64,000 nt of DNA from Ignavibacteria bacterium (lineage in GTDB: Bacteria > Bacteroidota > Ignavibacteria > UBA10030): NCBI GenBank assembly GCA_016873805.1, contig VGVZ01000015.1:1-64000 (forward strand), read 5' to 3'. The translations under genes were made by a program, and so were the position numbers. Below, piece by piece: positions 36,596 through 44,880 of this stretch. The notes beneath the pieces were generated by a model. The model had not been told where the DNA came from. It did no database searches and saw only the letters and a list, made by a program, of their open reading frames with translations. Position 1 is the stretch's first letter; each line of letters starts with the position of its first letter.

Positions 36596-36961
36596 CTACA
36601 GAATGACTGCGAGGATAAATGCTCCGAGCAGGATCGGGGAACGTTCTGGTTTCTTCACCCGCACGGTTATCAACGCGACATCTCCGATCTTCATGTTCTT
36701 CCTTGTCAGCGTGATCGAGCGGTACCCCCGAACCATTCCGACTTCATATGGGGATTTGGGATCACTCTCGGTGTCTCGCGGATTGCTTTCAACGATCGAG
36801 TTGATGACAAATCTCGAAGGAAGGACAATCTCGCACGAATAGTGGGCAATGTCGGTGTACTCGGTTTGAACGAATCTCTGGGTAACAACATAATACCCAA
36901 ACGCCCCACGCTTGATCCGACTCCAGTCACAGACATGAGAGCCTCGCCAAATGAGAAACAT
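36596..36961 (-). CDS. Small C-terminally anchored protein interrupted by an in-frame TAG
   Basis: A 121-residue protein of unknown family. The soluble part (GYYVVTQRFVQTEYTDIAHY, VVLPSR-like IVLPSRFVINSIVESNPRD, KSPYEVGMVRGYRSITLTRK) is followed by a hydrophobic stretch ILLGAFILAVIL and then TAG at 36596-36598. The same frame continues with LVFYRDMVTKHPSKESVPSS to a TGA at 36521, 15 nt before the DUF47 ATG; the continuation would complete the membrane helix and give it a positive inside flank. So the original gene probably ended at 36521 and TAG is a recent nonsense change (CAG to TAG fits). It lies 41 nt after the DASS symporter and may be its accessory. Confidence 0.68.
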   Translation of the reverse strand: MFLIWRGSHVCDWSRIKRGAFGYYVVTQRFVQTEYTDIAHYSCEIVLPSRFVINSIVESNPRDTESDPKSPYEVGMVRGYRSITLTRKNMKIGDVALITVRVKKPERSPILLGAFILAVIL

Positions 36962-37002
36962 GCCACCCCGCGTTCCACACGAGCCGACGCCGGGCCGCTG
37001 TG

Positions 37003-38598
37003 TCAGAACAATCCGAACACGCCGTTCGGCGTGATGCCAAGGAATCTGAACCATGTCTCGCCGGCCAGGATGATCGACACCCAGCTGATAAGCATCATGG
37101 CAAATCCAAACTTGAATGTATCCCCGAGACTGTAATGGTCGGTCTCGTATAGGAGTGCTGCCGGCTTGCTGTTGAAGGGAAGAACGTAGACATGTTCGAT
37201 CATGAACGCAACCGGAAGCGCAAGACTGACGATCTCGAAGCCGAAACGCTTCGCGACGCCGATCGCCAACGGAACGAAGATCATTGCCCGCATCGTTTTC
37301 GATTGGAACGGCAGCGCGCTGAAAGTCATCAGTCCCGTCAGCATCAGATAGAGAACCCAGAAGTGTGTCGAGTCACCGATGCCAAGGTGATCAAAGAACG
37401 CATTCACACTGATGGCAGGCAGATCGGTCGCATCGAGACCGGCGCCGAGCGTGTACGCACCTGCGGAGAAGAGCATGAGATGCCACGGGATGTCGACGTC
37501 ATTCCATTGGACGATGCCGTACCGTGGAATTAAGGCCACGATCGCTCCAACAAAGGCAACGGCTGTCGGGCTGATGCCATGCAGACTGTCAGTCGCCCAC
37601 AGTCCCAGGATCGCCACAAAGATGATGGCCGACTTGATTTCCGTGCCGCTCATGCGGTTGAGTTTTGCGTATTCTTGCCGAAGCCGGTCCATTCCTCCCT
37701 CAATCTGCGCCAATCGCTCAGCTGGAGCGAGCGGAAAGAAGACCCTCATCGCGAGTACATAACCCATCATCATCTGGCAAAGCACAACGGGCATCATGGC
37801 CGCCGACCAGTCTGCAAAGAAGACATTCTTGCCAATCGCACCGCCAATTAAGGCCGCTGCGAGCAGATTCGCACCTGAGCCCGTCATAAATGCAGACGCG
37901 CCGAGGTTGATGTTCAGAAGGTTCTGCAGGACAATGCTCCGGCCGAAGTTGTTCCGACCCTTTCCCCCCTCCGCCCCGTAAATCGCCGCGATCACCATGA
38001 AGATTGGCAGGAGGATGGCCGCTTTGGCCGTCGTGGCCGAGATGAACGCGGAAAGAATCAGGTTGATCACCATGAAGCTGAGGAAGATGACGCTGGCGTT
38101 CTTCCCGAACCGGAGGATGAGCCAGAGAGCAAACCGCTTTGCAAGTCCGGTGGTCACGAGCATGCTCGCGAGCACAAACGACATGATGTTCAGCCACATG
38201 ACCGGATGGCCGAGTTGTGCGTAGGCGTTTTTCTCTGAGAGAACCCCGGTGAGCACGAGACCGATAATCACCAGCAGAGACGTGAGGTAGTTTGGAATGG
38301 CTTGCGTCATCCAGAGGATGATCGATGCGAAAAAGATCGCGAGCATGAACTCATTGTTCCGGATGAATCGTTCGAGTCCGATCTTCTCCAACACCTCTCT
38401 CGCTTCCACATCAATGATCGATGTGGGCTGGATCGATTGCAGAAAAGGGACTTTGATAACGAACGCAAGAAGAACAAACGCCGCCAGAGCCAGAAAGGGA
38501 CCCGAGACAGCAAGCCATTTCTCAACCGGACCCTTGTCGCGTTTCGGCAGCTTCTCGATACGGTACTGATGCATATCGAGGGGATCGTGAATCGTCAT
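37003..38598 (-). CDS. DASS/SLC13-family sodium:anion symporter
   Basis: A 531-residue inner-membrane symporter with about 12 helices and the DASS signatures: the first SNT-type block SATTAKAAILLPIFMVIAAI and a GASAFMTGSGANLLAAALIG segment, plus FSAGAYTLGAGLDATDLPAI and PFQSKTMRAMIFVPLAIGVA in the second repeat. Family members move dicarboxylates, sulfate or phosphate with Na+. ATG 38598 is chosen because GGAG lies 8 nt upstream; residues before it are unlike the family. It lies downstream of two CYTH genes and upstream of the phosphate genes, so an inorganic anion is as likely as a dicarboxylate. Confidence 0.88.
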   Translation of the reverse strand: MTIHDPLDMHQYRIEKLPKRDKGPVEKWLAVSGPFLALAAFVLLAFVIKVPFLQSIQPTSIIDVEAREVLEKIGLERFIRNNEFMLAIFFASIILWMTQAIPNYLTSLLVIIGLVLTGVLSEKNAYAQLGHPVMWLNIMSFVLASMLVTTGLAKRFALWLILRFGKNASVIFLSFMVINLILSAFISATTAKAAILLPIFMVIAAIYGAEGGKGRNNFGRSIVLQNLLNINLGASAFMTGSGANLLAAALIGGAIGKNVFFADWSAAMMPVVLCQMMMGYVLAMRVFFPLAPAERLAQIEGGMDRLRQEYAKLNRMSGTEIKSAIIFVAILGLWATDSLHGISPTAVAFVGAIVALIPRYGIVQWNDVDIPWHLMLFSAGAYTLGAGLDATDLPAISVNAFFDHLGIGDSTHFWVLYLMLTGLMTFSALPFQSKTMRAMIFVPLAIGVAKRFGFEIVSLALPVAFMIEHVYVLPFNSKPAALLYETDHYSLGDTFKFGFAMMLISWVSIILAGETWFRFLGITPNGVFGLF

Positions 38599-38646
38599 GG
38601 AGTTCTCCGTTTGGTGAACGGGACGAGCCCGGGAGAGCAACAATGC

Positions 38647-39114
38647 TCACCAGCGCGTGTACGGGGTCTTCATCAGCATGGAGTTGTAGTAACGAGTGTC
38701 TCCTGTGACCTCCTCGCCGAGCCACTCCGGTTTTTGAAATTCTTCCGTCTCGGAGCCCAGTTCGATCTCCGCAAGGACAAGTCCCTTGTTCTCACCGTGG
38801 AACTCATCCACTTCAAATGTGTGCTGCCCGACCTTGACGAGATAGCGCGTCTTGTCGATGACGCCCGGCTCGCAGATGTTCAGAAGCTCGTCGATCTCAT
38901 TGACCGGGACTTCCTTCTCCCACTCGAACCGACTTGCGCCAGACACATTCCCGATCCCTTTGATCGTGATGAATCCTTTGTCGCCCTTGATCCGCACACG
39001 CACCGTTCGCTCAGGAACTGAGGAGAGGTACCCTTGGACGATGCGTGTCTCTTTGCTGACAAACGGTTTGAAGTCACCCTTCACGAGGAATTTCCGTTCG
39101 GTCTCTTTACCCAT
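38647..39114 (-). CDS. CYTH-domain triphosphatase
   Basis: A 155-residue triphosphate-tunnel enzyme. The N-terminal KETERKFLV is the defining ExExK-type motif, followed by QGYLSSVPERTVRVRIKGDK, FITIKG, EWEKEVPV, TRYLVKVGQHTFEVDEFHGE and LVLAEIELGSE, which supply the alternating acidic and basic residues lining the tunnel. Short single-domain bacterial members mostly hydrolyse inorganic tripolyphosphate, less often act as class IV adenylate cyclases. Being in a phosphate-handling gene set, tripolyphosphatase is the better guess. It lies 10 nt after the related gene at 39125. Confidence 0.88.
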   Translation of the reverse strand: MGKETERKFLVKGDFKPFVSKETRIVQGYLSSVPERTVRVRIKGDKGFITIKGIGNVSGASRFEWEKEVPVNEIDELLNICEPGVIDKTRYLVKVGQHTFEVDEFHGENKGLVLAEIELGSETEEFQKPEWLGEEVTGDTRYYNSMLMKTPYTRW

Positions 39115-39124
39115 ATCGTTCTCC

Positions 39125-39709
39125 TTATTTCATGCCAACGAGGTTTTTGAGCCCCCGGAGGTAGTTGATGTTCGGAAAAGTATCGAGTCCAAGCTCGTGG
39201 ACAGTCTTGATGACCATCGCGGGATCTTCCATCTCGACGGCAGCGGTCTTGATCCATTTCTCCTCAACCTTCACCTCGGCAATCTCAACGATGCAATTGT
39301 TGATCGTGAAGCCGGTTCTCTTTTTGTGAACGTTCACGGCCTTGAGGAGCTTCGACGGTTTGATCACCTCTTCGAGATACTGGTCAAACGTGTACTCTGT
39401 TCGCTGGAATTTGGGGAGGGCGACTTTGAAACATTGGAAGACTTTTTCGATTTCGCTGACAGGGAGTGGGAATGTCCCCTTCATGATCGGAAGCCAGAGC
39501 TCCAGCCTGTCTTCATTCACCTGCTGAAGCGTCTTGATGTCCATCAGGTTGTCACGGACCTTCGTGTTGTCCATGCTTACCTCAGAAAGGATGTAGACTT
39601 CGGAGCTTTCCCGGGTTTTGCCTTCTGGATGCTTCCGGATGTTTGCCTCGGCGGCTCCGAGGTCGTTCGCGAATGTCCGCCATTCCCAGCGTGGAATGAT
39701 TTCTTGCAT
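39125..39709 (-). CDS. CYTH-like protein heading the phosphate/anion gene set
   Basis: A 194-residue protein. It is not a standard CYTH enzyme, but the layout of charged strand motifs (IIPRWEWRTF, SSEVYILSEVSMDNTKVRDN, LMDIKTLQQVNEDRLELWLP, FTINNCIVEIAEVKVEEKWI, KTAAVEMEDPAMVIKTVHEL) suggests a degenerate tunnel fold related to its neighbour, perhaps polyphosphate- or nucleotide-binding. AAAGGAGGCGAT before the ATG at 39709 is a near-perfect ribosome site and excludes longer starts. As first gene of the minus-strand series it lies about 30 nt from a candidate sigma-54 promoter. Assignment is tentative. Confidence 0.7.
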   Translation of the reverse strand: MQEIIPRWEWRTFANDLGAAEANIRKHPEGKTRESSEVYILSEVSMDNTKVRDNLMDIKTLQQVNEDRLELWLPIMKGTFPLPVSEIEKVFQCFKVALPKFQRTEYTFDQYLEEVIKPSKLLKAVNVHKKRTGFTINNCIVEIAEVKVEEKWIKTAAVEMEDPAMVIKTVHELGLDTFPNINYLRGLKNLVGMK

Positions 39710-39751
39710 ATCGCCTCCTTTGGTTTGGGTTCGAAAGTCCAACAAACTTGC

Positions 39752-39766
39752 TCAATCGCTGTGCCA
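39752..39766 (-). promoter_or_regulatory. Candidate sigma-54 (-24/-12) promoter
   Basis: On the minus strand: TGGCAC (39761-39766), five bases, TTGA (39752-39755). The consensus is TGGCAC-N5-TTGC, so the -24 box and spacing are perfect and only the -12 C is replaced by A. The start would fall near 39740, about 30 nt before the first ATG of the minus-strand series. A sigma-54 activator gene lies 2.6 kb away in the divergent operon. The -12 mismatch makes this a candidate, not a certainty. Confidence 0.4.
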
Positions 39767-39960
39767 TGAAGAAGCACCCAGCGTCTCCCTTATTTACGTT
39801 GAAATGCAAGATTCTCAACAAATCATTACATTGGACTGACGAACATCGGTCAATGTGACGAGAATTCGTCGGAGCCTCGACCGAGTCCCCATTCGTGGAC
39901 CTGAAATCGACAAGTTTCCGGCCATGAACTCTGGAACAGTTCTTTGTACCACCGAATGAC

Positions 39961-40899
39961 ATGGTCCCTAACTTCAACTTCAGTATGATGCCCAGGAAGC
40001 GACTCCTTGTCGTCATCACCGGCATGCTCTTGCTGGCGGTTGTCTTTACGATCGCGTTCTACGAGTTCACGCTCGACATTGCTCGGGATCAAATCATTGC
40101 TCCCGCGGGCTCGAGAATCGATTCGACCTCCCTTTCAAAACCTGTCGTCTACATCGGAGTCATTTCGCGGTATCCGCCGAATATCATTTATCACGGATAT
40201 CAACCGATGCTCGATTACCTGACATCTCGGACACAATTCAGATTCGAATTGAAACTCTCAGACGACTACGGTCAGGCAGTTCAGAAGCTGGTTCGGGGAG
40301 AGGTGGCTGCCGCATTCCTCGGTTCGTATGTCTACGTGAAAGCCCACGAGGAATATGGAGTTCTGCCGATCTTGAAGCCGTTGAATGAGAACTTCGAGCC
40401 ATTTTCCCGCTCCGTCATCATCACGGCGGCCTCGAGCAAAATCTTCAGCATCAACGACCTGAAAGGCCTGCGTGTCGCACTTCCCTCACGGGAATCGTTT
40501 TCCAGTATCTGGCTTCTCCGCATCGAGCTCCCGAAGCACGGGATCCGTGAACTGGATCTTGCGGAGATCCGCAGCTTCCCGCACCACCAGAGTGTCATTC
40601 ATAATGTGTCTAAGAATGTCTACGATGTCGGCGTGACTCGGGAGCACCTCGTGAAGCACCTTCTGAACAAGTCGCTGAGGGCTCTTCTTTGTTCCGACCC
40701 TGTTCCAACATCCCCGATCGTCGTAGCGAAAGACTATCCGCATGACATCGTTGAGGCGATCAAGAAGACGCTCCTTGCCGTGAATCAGAGCAATCCCGAC
40801 CGCGTCATGATTACCAAGGGTTGGGACAGGGAATTTGTCTACGGATTTGTCGAAGCATCGGATCGTGACTACAACAGTCTCCGCAATCTGGGAAGGTAG
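39961..40899 (+). CDS. PhnD-like periplasmic oxyanion-binding protein, probable sensor partner
   Basis: A 312-residue protein of the PhnD-type substrate-binding family (type II periplasmic fold). An N-terminal hydrophobic segment (RLLVVITGMLLLAVVFTIAF) exports or anchors it. Core motifs: VVYIGVISRYPPNIIYHGYQ, QAVQKLVRGEVAAAFLGSYV, FSINDLKGLRVALPS and NVYDVGVTREHLVKHLL. No ABC permease or ATPase is nearby; instead a histidine kinase starts 11 nt after it. In arsenite, phosphite and similar systems PhnD-like proteins (AioX type) act as ligand sensors for the adjacent kinase, so that is the likely role, with phosphate or a related oxyanion as ligand. The exact ATG is uncertain (39961, 39985 or 39988). 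Confidence 0.82.
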   Translation: MVPNFNFSMMPRKRLLVVITGMLLLAVVFTIAFYEFTLDIARDQIIAPAGSRIDSTSLSKPVVYIGVISRYPPNIIYHGYQPMLDYLTSRTQFRFELKLSDDYGQAVQKLVRGEVAAAFLGSYVYVKAHEEYGVLPILKPLNENFEPFSRSVIITAASSKIFSINDLKGLRVALPSRESFSSIWLLRIELPKHGIRELDLAEIRSFPHHQSVIHNVSKNVYDVGVTREHLVKHLLNKSLRALLCSDPVPTSPIVVAKDYPHDIVEAIKKTLLAVNQSNPDRVMITKGWDREFVYGFVEASDRDYNSLRNLGR

Positions 40900-40910
40900 C
40901 GGCCGGACAC

Positions 40911-42386
40911 ATGTTCACACTGCGCTCCAGTCTCAAAATCAAGATCCTGCTGCTGATCGGCTCTGCTGTCGTTTTGCTGATGCTACTGACCTCCTCAGTC
41001 ATTCTGCTCAAGTGGCGTGAGCTCCTCATTCAAAAGGAAACCGAAAACGCCCTGTCCATCTCAAGAACGTTCTCGGTCACTGTGATTGATGCGATGATCT
41101 TCGAGGAAAAGAGCGTTGTGCTGAAGGAGAACATTCTTGACACCTACGTCGACAATTTCCTCGGGAGTCTGAAATCTGTCGAGCATGTCACTATCTTCGA
41201 TCGAAATGGGGCTCTCATTCATGAAGCAAGTCGCCACGGCATCGAACGGCAGTGGCAGGATACACAGCAGAGTCTTGCACCTCAAGCAGCGGAACGAGTA
41301 ACGATCCATCAGCATCGCCGGTTCGGATGGGTCCTGGAAGTAAACCTCCCCTTCGTCGTTTCGGGCAAACACTGGGGGACGGCGGTGATCGGATTCGATG
41401 CCCGGCCGCTTCGGGATGAGATACGAAGTGTGTTCTTCCTTCTCCTCATGGCGACGGTTTTGATCACCTCGGTCCTACTTGTAATACTCTTCATCCTGAT
41501 CAACCGAATGACCTCATCGCTCGAAACGATGGTAAAGGAAATCGACAAGATAGATTCCATTTCGGATATCGATATCGCGCTTCCCACGCAAGACGATGAG
41601 ATCGGATACCTGTACAATCAATTCCAGCTCATGATGAACCGGTTGGACATCTCCAAGAAACAACTCGAGCAAGCACAACGGCAGATCTATCAAGCCGAAA
41701 AACTCGCTTCGATAGGAAGACTTGCTTCAGGAGTGGCCCATCAGGTGAACAATCCGCTGAACGGTATCCGGGCGTGCTTGTTCGCGATTGAACAACAACC
41801 GGGCGAAAGTGCCCAGACGAGAGAGTATCTGGGACTCATCGGAGAAGGTATCGCCAACATCGAGACAGTCGTCAAGAAGCTGCTCGGATTTGCCCGGCAG
41901 CAGGCAACGTCCGAACATCTGATCAACATCAATGATTCTATCACGACGGTCACCAGTCTCTTTGATCTTCGCTTGAAAGAGAAGAACATTGAGACGATCC
42001 TGGATCTCTCCGCCGAGATTGGTGCCGTGCGCATTGATCCGCAGCTGTTCCAGGAAGTGGTGATGAATCTTCTTCTCAACAGCTACGACGCTGTGTCGAG
42101 CAACGGGGTCATAGAGATCTCAACCGGAAACCGCGGCGCCACTGCTGTGTACATGCAGATCAGTGACAACGGATGCGGCATTCAGCATTGCGACTTGAAG
42201 AAGATCTTTGACCCATTCTTTACGACGAAGGAGATTGGCACAGGGACCGGTCTGGGTCTCTCCGTATGCATGGGTATCGTCGAATCGCATGGCGGGACGA
42301 TTGCGGTACAGAGCACGCAGGGTCGCGGCACGACATTCACAGTGCAGTTACCACGAGCGGAAGTCCATGAAACTACTGATCATTGA
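40911..42386 (+). CDS. NtrB-type membrane sensor histidine kinase
   Basis: A 491-residue kinase. First membrane helix ~residues 11-33, a ~140-residue periplasmic sensor domain, second helix ~175-200, then a HAMP-like linker with coiled coil (ISKKQLEQAQRQIYQAEKLA). The phospho-acceptor is His277 in SGVAHQVNNPL; N-box NLLLNSYDAV, G1 DNGCGI, F-box FDPFFTTKEIGTGTGLGLSV and the last G-box are intact. It should relay to the co-transcribed regulator, whose ATG overlaps its 3' end by 20 nt. The unassigned periplasmic domain probably docks the upstream binding protein. Confidence 0.92.
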   Translation: MFTLRSSLKIKILLLIGSAVVLLMLLTSSVILLKWRELLIQKETENALSISRTFSVTVIDAMIFEEKSVVLKENILDTYVDNFLGSLKSVEHVTIFDRNGALIHEASRHGIERQWQDTQQSLAPQAAERVTIHQHRRFGWVLEVNLPFVVSGKHWGTAVIGFDARPLRDEIRSVFFLLLMATVLITSVLLVILFILINRMTSSLETMVKEIDKIDSISDIDIALPTQDDEIGYLYNQFQLMMNRLDISKKQLEQAQRQIYQAEKLASIGRLASGVAHQVNNPLNGIRACLFAIEQQPGESAQTREYLGLIGEGIANIETVVKKLLGFARQQATSEHLININDSITTVTSLFDLRLKEKNIETILDLSAEIGAVRIDPQLFQEVVMNLLLNSYDAVSSNGVIEISTGNRGATAVYMQISDNGCGIQHCDLKKIFDPFFTTKEIGTGTGLGLSVCMGIVESHGGTIAVQSTQGRGTTFTVQLPRAEVHETTDH

Positions 42387-43722
42387 GGATGAGAAGATCA
42401 CACGCATCTCGCTGACCGGCATTCTTCAGCGGGAGGGGTACGAGGTAAGCACCGCCGAAGACGGCGAGGAAGGCCTTGCTCTCTTCAAATCGTTGCGTCC
42501 CGAAATCGTGATTACCGACTTGCGGCTTCCGAAAATCGGCGGAATGGATGTGCTCCAGACCATTCTTTCTCTGGAGCCCCGTTGCAAGATAGTTCTCATC
42601 ACTGCATATGCTTCAGTTGACACCGCAATTTCGTCTCTGAAGCTCGGTGCGTTCGATTATCTCACAAAACCGTTTTCGCCGGAGAAGCTGCTCTCGATTC
42701 TCCGCAACATTACACTTCTACAATCGGCCCTTGACGAGAATGCCGAGCTACGGAACCGGCTCGAAATTCTCCAAGAGAAGAACATCATTGGATCGTCACT
42801 GGCCATCCGGAAACTCAAGGAGACGATTGCTCAGATCGCCCACAATGACTCAACCATCCTGATCGAGGGAGAGAGCGGGACGGGAAAGGAACTCGTTGCG
42901 CGCGCGCTTCACAAAGCAAGCTCACGGCGGGATGCACCATTTGTGACAGTCAGTTGCTCGAGTATTCCGGAAAGTCTGCTGGAAAGCGAGCTCTTTGGGC
43001 ACGAGAAGGGGGCCTTCACGGGGGCGATCAAGAAGCACATCGGTTATTTCGAGAGAGCGAACAAAGGGACATTGTTCATCGACGATATCGACGATTTTCC
43101 ACTCAGCATGCAAGTGAAACTCCTCCGTGTAATTCAGGAAAGGGAATTCATCCCTGTCGGCGGAACCGCAAACGTGACGATCGATGTGCGCTTTGTCTGT
43201 GCAACGAAAATAAACCTCAAGAAGCGGGTCGAGGAAAAGCAGTTCCGCGAAGATCTGTACTACAGACTCAATATCATCCCGATCAGAATTCCTCCTCTCT
43301 GCGACCGAAAAGAAGATATCCCATTGCTCGTGGATCACTTCTTTAGAAAACACCGCGCTGAAGACAAAATCATGTTGCTGACCCACGAAATCTACGCCGC
43401 TCTCAGGGAATACGATTGGCCGGGGAATGTGCGGGAACTGGAAAACATCGTCGAGCGGATGATTGCTCTCTCCTTCAGCGGTGCGATCGATCTCTCGGTC
43501 CTCGACTTGTCGGACAAACGGCGCGGCGGTCGTCAGAGGGAAAACTACGCCGACTACAGTTCGTTCGACGAATTCATCGCGAAGAAGGAAGCAGAGATGC
43601 TGGAGTGGGCGATGGAGTCATGCCAGAACAACGTCACCAGCGCGGCGAAGCTCCTGAAGATCCCCAGGACGACCCTCAGCAGCAAGATCCGCCGGCTCCT
43701 GCCACACCTGAAAGTGCACTGA
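42367..43722 (+). CDS. NtrC-family sigma-54-dependent response regulator
   Basis: A 451-residue activator with all three domains. Receiver: phospho-acceptor Asp51 in IVITDLRLPK, the switch Lys in YLTKPF. AAA+: Walker A GESGTGKE (168-175), the sigma-54 contact loop GAFTGA complete at 215-220, Walker B GTLFIDDIDDF (Asp in place of the usual Glu), arginine-finger region FREDLYYRLNIIPI. DNA-binding Fis-type helix-turn-helix at the end (NNVTSAAKLLKIPRTTLSSK). The ATG at 42367 is inside the kinase gene. An intact GAFTGA means a sigma-54 promoter must exist; the best nearby candidate is at 39752 on the other strand. Confidence 0.94.
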   Translation: MKLLIIEDEKITRISLTGILQREGYEVSTAEDGEEGLALFKSLRPEIVITDLRLPKIGGMDVLQTILSLEPRCKIVLITAYASVDTAISSLKLGAFDYLTKPFSPEKLLSILRNITLLQSALDENAELRNRLEILQEKNIIGSSLAIRKLKETIAQIAHNDSTILIEGESGTGKELVARALHKASSRRDAPFVTVSCSSIPESLLESELFGHEKGAFTGAIKKHIGYFERANKGTLFIDDIDDFPLSMQVKLLRVIQEREFIPVGGTANVTIDVRFVCATKINLKKRVEEKQFREDLYYRLNIIPIRIPPLCDRKEDIPLLVDHFFRKHRAEDKIMLLTHEIYAALREYDWPGNVRELENIVERMIALSFSGAIDLSVLDLSDKRRGGRQRENYADYSSFDEFIAKKEAEMLEWAMESCQNNVTSAAKLLKIPRTTLSSKIRRLLPHLKVH

Positions 43723-44034
43723 GAGACCCCATTCTGGTTCCGCCGATCAGTCACACACCTTGCTGAGCAACAATCGGATAAACTCCTGATCCCCCCATAA
43801 AAACGTCAGCGCCCAACCCTTCGACAAGTTCAGGGCCGGCCGCTTCATTTCTGCGCGTTGTGCGCGTCCCGATGTTTCTTATCGGGATAAACAGGACCCC
43901 GCCGCTCTTCGAACCACGACGAAATGTGCTTTACTCATTTTGTGACCCTTCTGGTCTGTGATAACGCCATGAGCGATGACATATTCACGCACTCCTACGG
44001 AGGAACGGCAAAGCCAGCATCACCGCTCTGGTTG
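43723..44034. other. Intergenic region carrying a dispersed repeat
   Basis: No gene is visible. It holds the 56-bp repeat copy at 43834-43889, with a TTCGACAAG sequence just before it that resembles the TCGACAAGCTCGCAG motif found in the tRNA-associated repeats at 56.9 kb. It separates the sensor operon from a broken dehydrogenase. Confidence 0.5.
43834..43889. repeat. 56-bp dispersed repeat, copy 2
   Basis: Matches 22699-22754 at 53 of 56 positions, including the GGCCGGCC start and the perfect TCCCGAT/ATCGGGA hairpin (43867-43887). Same orientation as copy 1. Confidence 0.7.
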
Positions 44035-44880
44035 TTAAGGCTCCGACACCAGCTTGATGAACACCTTCATGCTGTTTGAGCCCTCAGCATCGATGAAGTG
44101 GTAGGCGTCCGAGTAGTCTGAGAATGGGAAGTGCCTCGACACAAGGGGATCGGTCACGATGTCACCAGAAGCGATCAATTCGACAGCGTGTTGGTAGTCC
44201 TTCTTCCGATACATAAGAGTGCCGGCGATGTTGAGCTCCCGATCCTGTACGAGGCCCAGATCGACTCGGGGCTTCTCCCCGAAGACGCCAACAAGTATGA
44301 TCGTACCACCCTTCCGGATTGCCTCGATTGCCGATTGCATTGCTGACTCAACTCCGGCGCATTCAAACGCGAAATCAAATCCCCCGCCGCCAAATACCCG
44401 GGCTGACGCTTGGGCAAGTGTCTCCTGAGCAGGATTTGACACTCCGTCTGCACCGCATTGACTCCCGACAGCGAGCCGATAGCTGCTGACATCGGCGACA
44501 ACGACTCGCGCACCAGCACTCCGGGCAACCTGTGCGACGAGATTCCCGATGGGACCGGCACCGAGAACGGCCACCCGCTTTCCCGTGATTTGCCCCGCCC
44601 GCGATATTGCGTGCACGGCAACCGCAACAGGTTCCACAAGCGCTCCCTGTTCAAACGTGAGCTTCGAAGGCAGCGGAACAGTTTTGTCGGCCGGCGTAGT
44701 CCAATACTCCTGGGCACACCCAGGTGCCTGAAATCCGCACACTTTCAAATTGTCGCAGATATGATAGTCACCGCGCTGGCAGGGGACGCAATGGCCGCAG
44801 CAACGTGGGGCAAGGCAGTGACCTTGTCTCCTCGCTTGAGACCTGTAACCCCCGCCCCTACCTGTTCAACCGTCGCGGAA
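44035..44880 (-). pseudogene. Broken zinc-dependent alcohol/polyol dehydrogenase (MDR family)
   Basis: The minus strand encodes most of an MDR dehydrogenase in two frames. The first part (TVEQVGAGVTGLKRGDKVTA, LPHVA) shifts frame at about 44800 and continues CGHCVPCQRGDYHICDNLKV then CGFQAPGCAQEYW, so the structural-zinc cysteines are readable only after correcting one base. From there an intact frame of ~237 codons carries the Rossmann part (VAVLGAGPIGNLVAQVARSA) to the end IKLVSEP. The first ~60 residues with the catalytic-zinc Cys are missing: the gene is cut at 44880 and joined to a kinase gene. Closest in feel to sorbitol or galactitol-phosphate dehydrogenases. Not functional as it stands. 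Confidence 0.78.

Noticed and set aside
39961-40899. Component of a phosphonate ABC importer
   Set aside because: No permease or ATPase nearby; the next gene, 11 nt away, is a histidine kinase, so a sensor role fits better.
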